64,000 nt of DNA from Brevundimonas goettingensis (GTDB taxonomy: Bacteria; Pseudomonadota; Alphaproteobacteria; Caulobacterales; Caulobacteraceae): assembly GCF_017487405.1 (NCBI RefSeq), contig NZ_CP062222.1:729001-793000 (forward strand). The letters are read 5' to 3'. This document shows positions 34,527-43,616 of this stretch, in pieces. The notes below the pieces were generated by a model. The model had not been told where the DNA came from. It did no database searches and saw only the letters and a program-made list of their open reading frames with translations. How positions within the stretch are numbered: position 1 is the stretch's first letter; every line of letters starts with the position of its first letter. A program made the translations under genes and the position numbers.

Positions 34527-35771
34527 ATGGAAACATTGACGATCGCCCGCGTCGGCGGACAGGGCGACGGGATCGCCCAGACGCCGCAGGGGCTAGTGTT
34601 CGCGCCCCTGACCCTGCCGGGCGAGATCATCCGCGCCGAGACGATCAAGGAGGGCCGCGCCGAGGGCGTGGAGATCCTGACCCCGAGCCCCGACCGTATC
34701 GCGCCGGTCTCGCCCCAGTATGGCGACTGCGGCGGCTGCTCCCTGCAGCACTGGGCGACCGGCCCCTATCTGGAGTGGAAGCGCGAACAGGTTCGGCTGG
34801 CCCTGGCCCGCGAAGCCATCGAGACCGAGATCGAGGCCACGGTCGCCGTGCCCATGGCCTCGCGCCGTCGGGTGGCCCTGCACGCCCGGCGCTCGCCCGA
34901 GGGCAAGGTCATCCTCGGCTTCAAGGCCCGCAAGAGCTGGCGGCTGGTCGAGATCGCCGAATGCCCGGTCGCCGACCCGCGTCTGGTCCGCGCCTTCCCC
35001 TCGCTGGCCAGGGTCGCGGGGGCCTTCCTCGAACATCCCAAGTCGGCCCCGACGCTCCACGTGACCTGGACCGACGCCGGCCTCGACGTCGATGTGACCG
35101 GGGTGGAGCGCAAGTCGGGCGGCCTGTCGCGCGACCGCCAGATGCAGGCCATCCGCGCCGCCGGGGAGGCCGATCTGGCCCGCTTGAGCATGGCCGGCGA
35201 GACGTTGGTCATGGCCCGCCAGCCCCGCATCACGTTCGGCCCGGCCAGCGTGCCCCTGCCGCCGGGCGGCTTCCTTCAGGCCGTGCCCGAGGCCGAACTG
35301 GCCATGACCAGCCGCGCCGTCGCCGCCGTGAAGGGCTCAAAGAAGGTCGCCGACCTGTTCTGCGGCTCGGGCAGCTTCACCTTCCCCCTGGCGACCGTCG
35401 CTCCGGTGCTGGCGGCCGACGCCTCGGCGGCCGGGATCGCGGCCCTGAAGGCGGGGGTCAGCTCGACCTCCGGCCTGCGCCAGATCACGGCCGAGGCCCG
35501 CGACCTGTTCCGCCGCCCCCTGTCGCCGTTCGACCTCAAGGGCTGCGACGCCATCGTCTTCGACCCGCCTCGCGCCGGAGCCATCGACCAGACACAGCAG
35601 ATCGCCGGGACCAAGGCTTCGGTCGTGGTCGGCGTGTCCTGCAACCCGACCACCTTCGCCCGCGACGCCAGGGTCCTGATCGACGCCGGCTTCCGGCTGG
35701 AGACGGTGACCCCCGTCGACCAGTTCCTCTGGTCGGCCCACGTCGAACTGGTTGGGGTGTTCAGGCGCTAG
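34527..35771 (+). CDS. TrmA/RlmD-family 5-methyluridine RNA methyltransferase
   Basis: 414 residues starting METLTIARVG (TRAM-like beta domain), with GGAGG upstream; a TTG seven codons earlier is possible. [4Fe-4S] cysteines in YGDCGGCSLQHW plus a later Cys (AECPVADPR). SAM motif DLFCGSGSFTFPLA near residue 283, catalytic Cys in VSCNPTTFARD and base in DPPRAGA. It methylates uridine C5 of 23S rRNA or tRNA. Family-level assignment is firm; the exact target is not. Confidence 0.92.
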   Translation: METLTIARVGGQGDGIAQTPQGLVFAPLTLPGEIIRAETIKEGRAEGVEILTPSPDRIAPVSPQYGDCGGCSLQHWATGPYLEWKREQVRLALAREAIETEIEATVAVPMASRRRVALHARRSPEGKVILGFKARKSWRLVEIAECPVADPRLVRAFPSLARVAGAFLEHPKSAPTLHVTWTDAGLDVDVTGVERKSGGLSRDRQMQAIRAAGEADLARLSMAGETLVMARQPRITFGPASVPLPPGGFLQAVPEAELAMTSRAVAAVKGSKKVADLFCGSGSFTFPLATVAPVLAADASAAGIAALKAGVSSTSGLRQITAEARDLFRRPLSPFDLKGCDAIVFDPPRAGAIDQTQQIAGTKASVVVGVSCNPTTFARDARVLIDAGFRLETVTPVDQFLWSAHVELVGVFRR

Positions 35772-35787
35772 GCGGCCCCAGGCGGCC

Positions 35788-36552
35788 TTAGGCAGATTGA
35801 CCCAGCAGGGCGGCCCGTTCCTCGGCGGTGGCCATCCGCCACTTGCCCTCGGGCAGGTTGTCCAGCCGGATCGGGCCGATGCGGACCCGGATCAGGTCGA
35901 TGACCTCCAGATCGACCATCTCGCACATCCGGCGGATCTGGCGATTGCGGCCTTCGCGCAGGATGAACTTCAGCCGGAAGGTCTCCATCCGGCTGACATA
36001 GGCGGGCCGCAACTGCCGCCCGTCCAGCATCAGGCCGTGCCGCAGGATCTTGAGCTTCTTCTCGGTCACGTCGCCGACGACCCGGACCAGGTACTCCTTG
36101 TCGAGGTCGCTGTCGGGCCCGATCACCGCCTTGGCCACAACCCCGTCGGAGGACAGCAGCAGCAGGCCGCGCGAGTCCTCGTCCAGCCTCCCGATCGGGG
36201 GCAGGGAGGCGTCGGCCGCCGGGACCTCGCCGTCGCCGACGCGGTTGGCCTCGGTCAGCAGGCGTACGGCGGGGATCTTGTCGGGCTCGGGCTGGCCCGA
36301 GACATAGCCGATGGGCTTGTGGATCAGGATCGTCACGCCGGCGGCCAGGGCCTGGGTCGCCTGATCCGCCAGGGTCAGGGTCTGGCCAGCCTCGATCTTG
36401 CGGCCCGCGTCGGTGACCACGGTCCCGTCGATGGAGACCAGACCTTGCGAGATCAGGGCGTCGGCCTCGCGCCGGGAACAGACGCCGGTCTGGCCCATCC
36501 ACTTGTTCAGCCGGATCGGTTCGTCGCCGTCATAGGTGCGGGTGAAAGCCAT
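35788..36552 (-). CDS. RluB/RluF-type 23S rRNA pseudouridine synthase
   Basis: 254 residues. N-terminal S4 domain (IRLNKWMGQTGVCSRREADALISQGLVSIDG) and the RsuA-type catalytic motif GRLDEDSRGLL with the nucleophile Asp124; IHKPIGYVSG and REGRNRQIRRMCE are family motifs. RluF-like (the 2604-type) is most likely by overall length. It converges on the methyltransferase gene with only 16 bases between stops. Confidence 0.92.
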   Translation of the reverse strand: MAFTRTYDGDEPIRLNKWMGQTGVCSRREADALISQGLVSIDGTVVTDAGRKIEAGQTLTLADQATQALAAGVTILIHKPIGYVSGQPEPDKIPAVRLLTEANRVGDGEVPAADASLPPIGRLDEDSRGLLLLSSDGVVAKAVIGPDSDLDKEYLVRVVGDVTEKKLKILRHGLMLDGRQLRPAYVSRMETFRLKFILREGRNRQIRRMCEMVDLEVIDLIRVRIGPIRLDNLPEGKWRMATAEERAALLGQSA

Positions 36553-36591
36553 GGCCGGTCCTAGAGGCCATGGCTCCCTTCGGGCAAGCGC

Positions 36592-36963
36592 TTACTGAAC
36601 CAGCGCCGCCTTCGCGATCTCATTGTCCTCCGACGCGGCGGCGCCCGAGACCCCGATGGCCCCGACGATCTTGCCGTCCACGACGATGGGGATGCCCCCG
36701 GCGATGGGCAGGGTGTCCTCGTTGGCCAGGGTGACGGTGCGGCCGGCCAGGGTGCGCTCTTCCATCGTCGAGGTCGCCAGCCGGTAGCGGGCGGCGGTCG
36801 AGGCCTTCTTCTGGGCCACATAGATCGAGCCGTACTGGGTGTCGTCCATGCGCACGAAGGCGACCAGCTCGCCCGAGGGCTCGACGATGGCCACCGCCAT
36901 GCGGAAGTGACGCGCCTCGGCGGCGGCCACGGCGCGGGCGATCAGGGCCTGTGCGGCCTCCAT
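36592..36963 (-). CDS. GlcG/HbpS-family protein lacking its leader
   Basis: 123 residues from an internal ATG; Cor1/GlcG/HbpS domain (MEAAQALIARAVAAAEARHFRMAVAIVEPSGELVAFVRMDD...GGIPIVVDGKIVGAIGVSG). HbpS homologues bind haem and GlcG is found with glycolate genes. The upstream frame encodes a Pro/Ala linker and most of a signal peptide (36964-37060), but it is out of phase with the natural start. As read, this ORF would give a cytoplasmic protein. Confidence 0.75.
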   Translation of the reverse strand: MEAAQALIARAVAAAEARHFRMAVAIVEPSGELVAFVRMDDTQYGSIYVAQKKASTAARYRLATSTMEERTLAGRTVTLANEDTLPIAGGIPIVVDGKIVGAIGVSGAAASEDNEIAKAALVQ

Positions 36964-37088
36964 GCCGATCGGCGCGCCATAGGCAGGCGCCTGAGGGGAG
37001 GGGGCGGGGGCGGGCGCGGCCGTCTGGGCCCAGGCGGGCGCGGACAGGTCGCGGCGGCGAAGGCGAGGGCGGCGAGGGCGGTCTTCAT
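36964..37088 (-). pseudogene. Broken signal-peptide leader of the GlcG-like gene
   Basis: From ATG at 37088 (with AAGGA upstream) the frame encodes MKTALAALAFAAA. After the GCCGCCGC run near 37050-37058, a one-base loss puts it out of phase with the downstream DLSAPAWAQTAAPAPAP linker that leads into MEAAQ. Restoring one base gives a continuous signal peptide plus GlcG domain of about 165 residues. A sequencing or assembly indel is as likely as a true mutation. Confidence 0.7.
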
Positions 37089-37120
37089 GGGCGTCGTTTC
37101 CTTGGTTGTCGTTGGAGGGG

Positions 37121-37747
37121 TCAGGCGCGGCGGAACAGGAGCATCAGGTTGTTGGCGGGCATGGCGACCCTGAGCGTCAGGTGCAGGCCATGCTTCCTCG
37201 CCTCGGCGGCGACGGCGTCGCGGTCGCGCAGGCCCCAGTCGGGGTTGCGGGTCTTCAGGCTGTCGTCGAAGGCGGCGTTGGACGGGGCCAGCGGCGTGTC
37301 GGCCTCGTGGTAAGGCCCGTAGAGGGCCAGCAGCCCGCCGGGGTTGGCCAGAACCCGCCCGGCGCCGGCCATCAGACCCTCGGTCGCGGCCCAGGGGCTG
37401 ATGTGGACCATGTTGATGCAGAGGACGGCGTCGAACGGCCCCTCGGGCCAGCTCTCCGGGTCGGCGGCGTCCAGATCCAGCGGCGGGCGCAGGTTCGGCG
37501 AGCCGTGCAGGCCGGTCCAGGCCCCGATGCTGATCCGCGCCTCCTCGCTTGGGTCGGCGGGCGTCCAGTCGAGGCCCGGGAACGACTCGGCGAAGGCCAC
37601 GGCGTGCTCTCCGGACCCCGCGGCGACCTCCAGCACTCGTCCACGGGTCGGAAAGTGCGCAACAAGGACCTGTCGGACAGGTTCGATATTGCGTCTTGCC
37701 GCCGGCGAGGAAATTGCGCCCGACGGGAGGTTTTCAAGCGTATCCAT
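37121..37747 (-). CDS. DUF938 SAM-dependent methyltransferase-like protein
   Basis: 208 residues from MDTLENLPSGAISSPAARRN, the usual start of this family; in-frame starts 3 and 16 codons upstream exist. Class I SAM motif VLEVAAGSGEHAVAFAESFP and ADPSEEAR, then FDAVLCINMVHISPW and a C-terminal sheet. DUF938 proteins are methyltransferases of unknown substrate. The ribosome-binding site is weak for every candidate start. Confidence 0.82.
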   Translation of the reverse strand: MDTLENLPSGAISSPAARRNIEPVRQVLVAHFPTRGRVLEVAAGSGEHAVAFAESFPGLDWTPADPSEEARISIGAWTGLHGSPNLRPPLDLDAADPESWPEGPFDAVLCINMVHISPWAATEGLMAGAGRVLANPGGLLALYGPYHEADTPLAPSNAAFDDSLKTRNPDWGLRDRDAVAAEARKHGLHLTLRVAMPANNLMLLFRRA

Positions 37748-37870
37748 CGTCTTCATTCGAATGATACCGGTGTCATCTCCGAGGTCAAAAATCACTTTAT
37801 GATGAACGACATAGCGGACAGCCGTGGTGAAAACTTGCCACAGTTGACGCAGGGTCCGCAGGCTGTCTTT

Positions 37871-37896
37871 GTAACTGAAACATCACGTCATGTTAC
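37871..37896. promoter_or_regulatory. Imperfect dyad upstream of pckA
   Basis: GTAAC-N16-GTTAC, with ACAT-CACGTC-ATGT inside it, 64 bases before the pckA start. A plausible operator for carbon-source control of gluconeogenesis, but no regulator can be named. Confidence 0.25.
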
Positions 37897-37959
37897 TTCA
37901 AGGGTTCAGCAGCGCCGCTTCGAAATGAGCGCTGCGGCCGGTGGTTCAGGAGCTATCCC

Positions 37960-39822
37960 ATGTCTGCCCTCGAGATCGAACCGGTATCCGTACCGGGCCT
38001 TCACCCTGCGCCAACACGTCACGCCCGGCTGGTCGCCTGGGTTGAGCAGATCGCGGCGCTGACGCGGCCGGATCGGGTGCACTGGTGCGACGGGTCGGAG
38101 GCCGAGAAGGCCGCCATCGTCGCCGACCTGATCGACAAGGGCACGCTGAAGGCGCTGGACCCGGTCAAACGGCCCGGCAGCTACTACGCCGCCTCGGACC
38201 CGCGCGACGTGGCCCGGGTGGAGAGCCGGACCTTCATCTGCTCGGAAGACGAGGCCGACGCCGGTCCGACAAACAACTGGTCCGACCCGATCGAGATGCG
38301 CGAGCGGCTGGACGGGCTGTTCGACGGCTGCATGGTCGGTCGGACCATGTACGTCGTGCCGTTCTCGATGGGGCCGCTGGGCTCGAAGATCTCGGCCCTG
38401 GGCGTCGAGATCACCGACAGCGGCTATGTCGCCGTGTCGATGGGCATCATGACCCGGATGGGCAAGCCGGCGCTGGACGTGCTGGGCGACGACGGCATCT
38501 TCGTGCCGGCGGTCCATACGCTGGGCGCGCCCCTGGCCCCCGGCCAGAGCGATGTTCCGTGGCCCTGCAACGCCGACAAGTGGATCGTCCACTTCCCCGA
38601 GACCCGCGAGATATGGTCCTACGGCTCGGGCTACGGCGGTAACGCCCTGCTGGGCAAGAAGTGCTACGCCCTGCGCATCGCCTCGGTCATGGCCCGCGAC
38701 GAGGGCTGGCTGGCCGAGCATATGCTGATCCTCAAGCTGACCAATCCCGAGGGTGAGGCCAAGTACGTCGCCGCCGCCTTCCCGAGCGCCTGCGGCAAGA
38801 CCAACCTGGCCATGCTGCAGCCGACCCTGCCGGGCTGGAAGGCCGAGACCATCGGCGACGACATCGCCTGGATGCGCTTCGGCGACGACGGCCGCCTGTA
38901 CGCCGTGAACCCCGAGGCCGGCTTCTTCGGCGTCGCGCCGGGCACCAGCCATGCGTCCAACACCAACGCCATGGCCACTCTGGCGACCAACACCGTCTTC
39001 ACCAACACCGCCCTGACCGCCGACGGCGACGTCTGGTGGGAGGGGATGTCCAAGGACGCGCCGGAAGGGATGACGACCTGGAAGGGCGCAGCCTATGACG
39101 CCGCCTCGGGCGAGCCCGCCGCCCACCCGAACGCCCGCTTCGCCTCGCCGGCCTCGCAGTGCCCGACCATCGCGCCCGAGTGGGAAGACCCGAAGGGCGT
39201 GCCGATCTCGGCCATCCTGTTCGGCGGCCGCCGCGCCTCGGCCGTGCCGCTGGTGACCGAGGCCTTCGACTGGGAGCATGGCGTGTTCCTGGGCTCGACC
39301 GTCGCCTCGGAAGGCACCGCCGCCGCCGAGAACGCCATCGGCGAGCTGCGCCGCGATCCCTTCGCCATGCTGCCCTTCTGCGGCTACAACATGGGCGACT
39401 ACTTCAGGCACTGGCTGGGCCTGGGCGAGAAGGCGGCCGACGCCTCCAAGCTGCCGCGCATCTACTTCGTCAACTGGTTCCGCAAGAACGAGGACGGCCA
39501 GTTCGTCTGGCCGGGCTTTGGCGAGAACGCCCGGGTCCTGAAGTGGATCTCCGAGCGGCTGGACGGCAAGGCGACGGCGACCGAGACCGCGGTCGGCCGC
39601 GTGCCCTCGGCCGCGGCGCTGGACCTCGAAGGCCTCGACCTGTCGGACGCCGACCTGCAGCTGCTGCTGGACGTCGACACCCAGGTCTGGAGCGAGGAGG
39701 CCTCGCTGATCCCGGCCTTCTACGACAAGTTCGGCGACCGACTGCCCAAGGCCCTGTGGGCCCAGCACGAGGCGCTGGTCGAGCGTCTGAACGCCGAGGG
39801 CGGGCTGGCCGTCTCGGCTTAA
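37960..39822 (+). CDS. pckA: Phosphoenolpyruvate carboxykinase (GTP)
   Basis: 620 residues, the GTP-type PEPCK length. The kinase-1a loop [13 protein letters not shown] carries the hyperreactive Cys278, kinase 2 is GDDIAWM, and the guanine-binding region [19 protein letters not shown] lies near residue 505. Converts oxaloacetate to PEP in gluconeogenesis. The GTP form instead of the ATP form fits Caulobacteraceae. A palindrome upstream is the only visible regulatory signal. Confidence 0.97.
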   Translation: MSALEIEPVSVPGLHPAPTRHARLVAWVEQIAALTRPDRVHWCDGSEAEKAAIVADLIDKGTLKALDPVKRPGSYYAASDPRDVARVESRTFICSEDEADAGPTNNWSDPIEMRERLDGLFDGCMVGRTMYVVPFSMGPLGSKISALGVEITDSGYVAVSMGIMTRMGKPALDVLGDDGIFVPAVHTLGAPLAPGQSDVPWPCNADKWIVHFPETREIWSYGSGYGGNALLGKKCYALRIASVMARDEGWLAEHMLILKLTNPEGEAKYVAAAFPSACGKTNLAMLQPTLPGWKAETIGDDIAWMRFGDDGRLYAVNPEAGFFGVAPGTSHASNTNAMATLATNTVFTNTALTADGDVWWEGMSKDAPEGMTTWKGAAYDAASGEPAAHPNARFASPASQCPTIAPEWEDPKGVPISAILFGGRRASAVPLVTEAFDWEHGVFLGSTVASEGTAAAENAIGELRRDPFAMLPFCGYNMGDYFRHWLGLGEKAADASKLPRIYFVNWFRKNEDGQFVWPGFGENARVLKWISERLDGKATATETAVGRVPSAAALDLEGLDLSDADLQLLLDVDTQVWSEEASLIPAFYDKFGDRLPKALWAQHEALVERLNAEGGLAVSA

Positions 39823-39859
39823 GAGCCCCCGCCGTCTCCTCGCGAAGGGCTCGGAGCCA

Positions 39860-39886
39860 CCTCCCCATCGCTGCGCGACGGGGAGG
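39860..39886. repeat. Hairpin repeat after pckA
   Basis: Stem CCTCCCCATCGC / GCGACGGGGAGG with one mismatch and a TGC loop. Hairpins of this form occur repeatedly between Caulobacteraceae genes (from memory). Its right arm also supplies the GGAGG that precedes the next gene, so it may double as terminator and ribosome-binding context. Confidence 0.55.
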
Positions 39887-39898
39887 AGAAGGCTTGAA

Positions 39899-40612
39899 AT
39901 GAAGGCGCGGGCGGTCGAAGGACGGTCCGTGCCTTCTTCGTCTTCTCCCCTGAGTACCGACATTCTCGTCCTCGGCGCCGGCGTGCTGGGCCTGTGCACG
40001 GCTGTAGAACTGACCCGGCGCGGGCGACAGGTGGTCGTGCTCGATCCCGGCGGCGGCAACGCCTCGTCCGTGGCGGCGGGGATGATCGCGCCGGCGATCG
40101 AGTCTTTCGTCGATGGGGCGAGCCCTGACCACGCCCGGCTGTTGCGCGAGGCGGGGCGCCTGTGGGCGGACTATGCCGGGATCAGGCTGAAGCCGGCGCC
40201 GGCCATCTGGCGCGGCGCGGACGGCGAGCGGACGGTGGCGACCCTGCGGGCCTTGGGCTTCGAGGCGTCGCTGGACGGGCAGGGGCAGGTCCATGCGGCC
40301 GATGATGTGCAGGTCGATCCCGTCGCCGCCCTGGCGCAACTCCGCGCCCTGTTGGAGGCGCCGGTGGTCGAGGGCGCGGCCCGGAGCATCTCGCGGATAG
40401 AGACCGGCTGGGCCGTCGAGACCGACGCGGGTCGGATCGTGGCGACGACGGTGGTGCTGGCCACGGGCGCTGCGGAACCCCTGACGGGCCTGCCGGAGAG
40501 CGTCGCGGGGCTAGTGCGCCAGATCGCCCCGATCAGGGTCCCGGCCGCGCTGACGGTGCATGTCAGGGAGGCCGCGCCCGAGATCCCGTCAGTCAGCGCC
40601 CGTTCCGGATAG
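39899..40612 (+). CDS. ThiO/DAAO-like FAD oxidoreductase, C-terminally truncated
   Basis: 237 residues; the family is about 320-380. FAD-binding DILVLGAGVLGLCTAVELTRRGRQVVVLD at residues 21-49 and GNASSVAAGMIAP at 53-65 fit glycine/D-amino acid oxidases such as ThiO of thiamine synthesis. The authentic part ends at about APIR (near 40537). The last 25 residues are the antisense of the neighbouring TonB-like gene. The substrate-binding C-terminal third is missing, so the product is likely inactive. Confidence 0.75.
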   Translation: MKARAVEGRSVPSSSSPLSTDILVLGAGVLGLCTAVELTRRGRQVVVLDPGGGNASSVAAGMIAPAIESFVDGASPDHARLLREAGRLWADYAGIRLKPAPAIWRGADGERTVATLRALGFEASLDGQGQVHAADDVQVDPVAALAQLRALLEAPVVEGAARSISRIETGWAVETDAGRIVATTVVLATGAAEPLTGLPESVAGLVRQIAPIRVPAALTVHVREAAPEIPSVSARSG

Positions 40613-41097
40613 GCCCGGCTCATCTGCGCCGCGGAGGGCTGGCTGGCCCACTGCGGCCGGGTGATGACCGGCGGGGTCCGCGGCGGCTCGGCGACGACCG
40701 CCGGCGCCACCGGAGCCGGGTCCTCGAACGCGATGACCGGGCCGGGGTTCGTCGACGGGGGCGACGAGGTGTCCGCGAAGATCGTCGGCGTCGGCAGGGT
40801 CGGCGCCGGGGTCTCATGGATGTTGTTGGTCGCCGGCTGTGGCTCCTGTGGCTGAGGCTTCTGCGGCTCGGGCGGGATGATCGGTCGTTCCATCGAGATG
40901 GTGATGGAGGGCGGTTCTGTCGTCGTCTCAGTCGGCGTCAGTTCGAACTTCTGATAGTAGAGGGCCGCCCCCACCCCGACGTGGGCCAGGACCACGACCG
41001 CGACCGCGATCACGGTGGCGCGCGGCAGAGGCTTCTTGCGTTCGCCGTAGTCCAGAGGGCTGACCAGACCCGGTCCGCCGGCTGTCTTCATCATCAT
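40171..41097 (-). CDS. TonB-like energy transducer with abnormal C-terminus
   Basis: Starts MMMKTAGGPGLVSPLDYGERKKP after AGGAG. Membrane anchor at about residues 25-45 (ATVIAVAVVVLAHVGVGAALYY), a Pro-rich periplasmic linker (PEPQKPQPQEPQPA), and the start of a TonB C-terminal domain (RAYPERALTDGISGAASLTCTVSAAGTL). After AAGTL (near 40538) the frame runs antisense through the ThiO-like gene to 40171. The remaining roughly 45 residues that bind TonB boxes are absent. 308 residues as read, about 185 of them authentic. Confidence 0.7.
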   Translation of the reverse strand: MMMKTAGGPGLVSPLDYGERKKPLPRATVIAVAVVVLAHVGVGAALYYQKFELTPTETTTEPPSITISMERPIIPPEPQKPQPQEPQPATNNIHETPAPTLPTPTIFADTSSPPSTNPGPVIAFEDPAPVAPAVVAEPPRTPPVITRPQWASQPSAAQMSRAYPERALTDGISGAASLTCTVSAAGTLIGAIWRTSPATLSGRPVRGSAAPVASTTVVATIRPASVSTAQPVSIREMLRAAPSTTGASNRARSCARAATGSTCTSSAAWTCPCPSSDASKPKARRVATVRSPSAPRQMAGAGFSLIPA

Positions 41098-41266
41098 GGC
41101 AGTCACTCCTGTGGCCGCTCCCCAGCCGCCCACGGATGAAGTTCGCGCCAAGCTTGTGTCGGCTTTTGGGCAAGGCCAAGCTTATCAATGCTCACCTGGG
41201 TGCGACACGCGCGAAGGTGGCGGATTCATCTTTCGTTAACCACGTTCGACGAGCGTCCGAAACATT

Positions 41267-42064
41267 ATGACGGTTGGATCGATTCCCTCATCTGGCGGCG
41301 TGGAGGCGGCCATCCGGCGCGCCTCGACGGCGACCGGCGTGGACTTCGACTTCCTGATGAAGACCGCCCGTCGGGAGAGCGCCTTCAACCCCTCGGCCCA
41401 GGCGCGGACCTCGTCTGCGGCGGGCCTGTTCCAGTTCATCGAACAGACCTGGCTGTCCACGGTCAAACAGTCTGGGGCCAAGCACGGATACGGCCAGTAC
41501 GCCGACCTGATCCATCAGGGACGCGACGGGCGCTGGCGCGTCGAGGGCTCGGCCCGGAACGTAGTCATGGACCTGAGGTTCGACCCGCAGGCGGCGTCCA
41601 GCATGGCGGCGGAGCTGACGGCGTCGAACGCCGCCTATCTGCGCGGTCGGACGGGGCAGGAGCCCGGCGCCGGAGACCTGTACGCCGCCCACTTCCTGGG
41701 CCCGGCCGGGGCGGCCCGGCTGATGGAGGCGATGAAGTCCAACCCCGGCGCCAGCGCGGCCTCGATGTTCCCGGATGCGGCCCAGGCCAACCGCTCGATC
41801 TTCTACCGCGACGGCCGTTCGGCGACGGTGGCCGAGGTTCACGCCAATCTGCAGAAGACCGCGGGCGAGGGGGCCCCGGCCGCCGGCTCCAGCCGGTCGC
41901 TGTCGACGCCGCCGACCGATCAGGAGCGGGACATCATGATGGCCGCGCGCCTGGACCGGCTGAAGCAGAACGAGAGCCTGCTGGCCCTGCTGCTGGGGCA
42001 GGACGGCCAGGGCTCCGGCAGCGGCTTCGGCGGCGCCTACGGCCCGGAGCCCGACGCGAGCTGA
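41267..42064 (+). CDS. SLT-domain lytic transglycosylase-like protein
   Basis: 265 residues without a signal peptide. SLT fold: catalytic Glu37 in TARRESAFNPSAQARTSSAAGLFQFIEQTW, then YAAHFLGPAGAARLM, as in flagellum- or pilus-linked and phage-type transglycosylases. The Ser/Gly-rich tail ends DGQGSGSGFGGAYGPEPDAS. Cleaves the glycan strand of peptidoglycan. Lack of a signal peptide suggests export by a specialised route. A PleA-like role is possible but unproven. Confidence 0.85.
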   Translation: MTVGSIPSSGGVEAAIRRASTATGVDFDFLMKTARRESAFNPSAQARTSSAAGLFQFIEQTWLSTVKQSGAKHGYGQYADLIHQGRDGRWRVEGSARNVVMDLRFDPQAASSMAAELTASNAAYLRGRTGQEPGAGDLYAAHFLGPAGAARLMEAMKSNPGASAASMFPDAAQANRSIFYRDGRSATVAEVHANLQKTAGEGAPAAGSSRSLSTPPTDQERDIMMAARLDRLKQNESLLALLLGQDGQGSGSGFGGAYGPEPDAS

Positions 42065-42072
42065 GGCCCGGG

Positions 42073-42210
42073 TTTGCACTCGAAAAAAGCGAGTGCAAAA
42101 GGTGCAATCCTGAAGGCAATGGATGAAGAGGCGGCAAGCAAGTCATTGATTTGACGTCTGCGCTGTTGAGACACCTGATTGCACTCGCCCCTGCACTCGG
42201 GTGCAATGCC
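42073..42210. repeat. Cluster of TGCA-core repeats and hairpins
   Basis: A hairpin TTTGCACTCG-N7-CGAGTGCAAA (42073-42099) is followed by GGTGCAATC (42101), GATTGCACTCG (42177), CTGCACTCGGG (42191) and GGGTGCAAT (42199). Six copies in both orientations fall within about 140 bases upstream of a DUF2336 gene. The first hairpin may terminate the transglycosylase transcript; the rest resemble operator repeats. The remainder of the gap to 42457 holds no credible gene. Confidence 0.5.
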
Positions 42211-42379
42211 GGAGCCGTCGGGCGTCGTCGGTCGCCTGATATGTCAAAGACCCTACGCCATCCTACACCCTGGCCGGGGCATGCTAAGCCGAACGGCCGT
42301 CCGGGGCGAAAGGCGGCGGGATTTCAAGGCCCAAGCGGCAAGTGGAATGCGAGCTCGCGGCGCCGGAACGCAGTGTTGG

Positions 42380-42394
42380 TAAACCAGACGTTAA
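42380..42394 (+). promoter_or_regulatory. Near-CtrA box upstream of DUF2336 gene
   Basis: TAAA-N7-TTAA, one mismatch from the CtrA consensus, 63 bases before the gene start. Weak evidence alone. Confidence 0.22.
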
Positions 42395-42457
42395 GCATGG
42401 CAAGGTGAGGATGAACCGGGGGCCGATTCTCTGTCCGCCCTTCCCAAGAGCCGCCGC

Positions 42458-43600
42458 ATGACCGCCTTTCGCGCCCGCCTGACCGAGTTCGACATCCGCC
42501 GCCTGATCAAGGCGTCCGACGAGGACGAGCGCGCCTCGGCGGCCCACAAACTGTGCCGCAGCATCGACCGGGCCGAGCTGGATGACGCCGACCGCGAGGC
42601 GGCCCAGAAGATCCTGCGCGTCCTGGCCAATGACGCCGCCGAACTGGTGCGCCGGTCGCTGGCGGTGACGCTGAAATCCTCGGACCTGTTGCCGCACGAC
42701 GTGGCGCGTCGGCTGGCGGCGGACGTCGACAGCGTGGCCCTGCCCATCATCGGGTCCTCGCCCGTCTTCACCGATGACGACCTGATCGAGATCGTCCGCG
42801 CCGGATCGGCCGTGCGTCAGGTGGCCATCGCCGGGCGGCCGAAGGTGTCGCGCGACGTCGCCGACGCCCTGAGCGTCGACGGCTGCGAGATGGCCGTGCG
42901 CACCCTGGCCTCCAACGACAACGCCGACCTGTCCGAGACGGCGATGCTGCGCTCCATCGACCGCTTCGGCGACACCGCGGAAGTCGTCGCGGCCCTGTCC
43001 TATCGCCAGGTCCTGCCGCTGGGCGTGACCGAGAAGCTGATCGCCCTGGCCAGCGACGCCGTGCGCGAGCACCTGATCAGCCGCCACGCCGTGGCCCCCG
43101 AGACCGCCATCCGCCTGGCCACCTTCGCCCGCGAGCGCTCGACCATCGATCTGGTCGACCAGGCGGCCGCCAGCGCCGACCTGCCGCGCTTCGTGGCCCA
43201 GCTGAACGCCCGCAAGGCCCTGACCGCATCCCTGCTGCTGCGCGCCCTCGCGCGCGGCCAGATGATCCTGTTCGAGCATGCCGTCGCCGAACTGGCCTCG
43301 ACGCCGCATTCGCGCGCCTGGCTGATGGTGCATGACGCGGGTCCGCTGGGGCTCAAGGCCATCTATGACCGGGCCGGCCTGCCGCCGCGGCTGTTCCAGG
43401 CCTTCCGCGCCGGTGTCGACACCTGGCGCACGCTTCAGGCCGAGGGCGCCGACACCTCGGGCGAGGAGTTCCGTCAGCGCATGCTGGAGCGGTTCCTGAC
43501 CCAGCGCCCGAACACGCCGCGCGACGACCTGGCCTATCTGATGGAGCGGCTGGACCAGCCGCCTGTGCCCGCCACGGGCCGCAACGCCTCGGCGGCCTGA
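42458..43600 (+). CDS. DUF2336-domain protein
   Basis: 380 residues of all-alpha, HEAT-like repeats (DERASAAHKLCRSIDRAELDDADREAAQKILRVLANDAAELVRRSLAVTLKSSDLLP). DUF2336 is an uncharacterised alphaproteobacterial family, often near cell-cycle or flagellar genes. A second member lies 1.5 kb away on the opposite strand, with an Hpt protein and NAD kinase between them. Function unknown; the repeats suggest protein binding. Confidence 0.85.
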   Translation: MTAFRARLTEFDIRRLIKASDEDERASAAHKLCRSIDRAELDDADREAAQKILRVLANDAAELVRRSLAVTLKSSDLLPHDVARRLAADVDSVALPIIGSSPVFTDDDLIEIVRAGSAVRQVAIAGRPKVSRDVADALSVDGCEMAVRTLASNDNADLSETAMLRSIDRFGDTAEVVAALSYRQVLPLGVTEKLIALASDAVREHLISRHAVAPETAIRLATFARERSTIDLVDQAAASADLPRFVAQLNARKALTASLLLRALARGQMILFEHAVAELASTPHSRAWLMVHDAGPLGLKAIYDRAGLPPRLFQAFRAGVDTWRTLQAEGADTSGEEFRQRMLERFLTQRPNTPRDDLAYLMERLDQPPVPATGRNASAA

Positions 43601-43616
43601 GGCTACTTCTGAAACG

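Noticed and set aside
40171..40537. C-terminal 120 residues of the TonB-like frame as a new domain
   Set aside because: It is exactly antisense to the ThiO-like coding sequence, with no TonB or other domain pattern.
42151..42408. 85-codon frame in the repeat cluster
   Set aside because: No ribosome-binding site, Arg/Pro-rich composition and overlap with regulatory repeats; considered non-coding.
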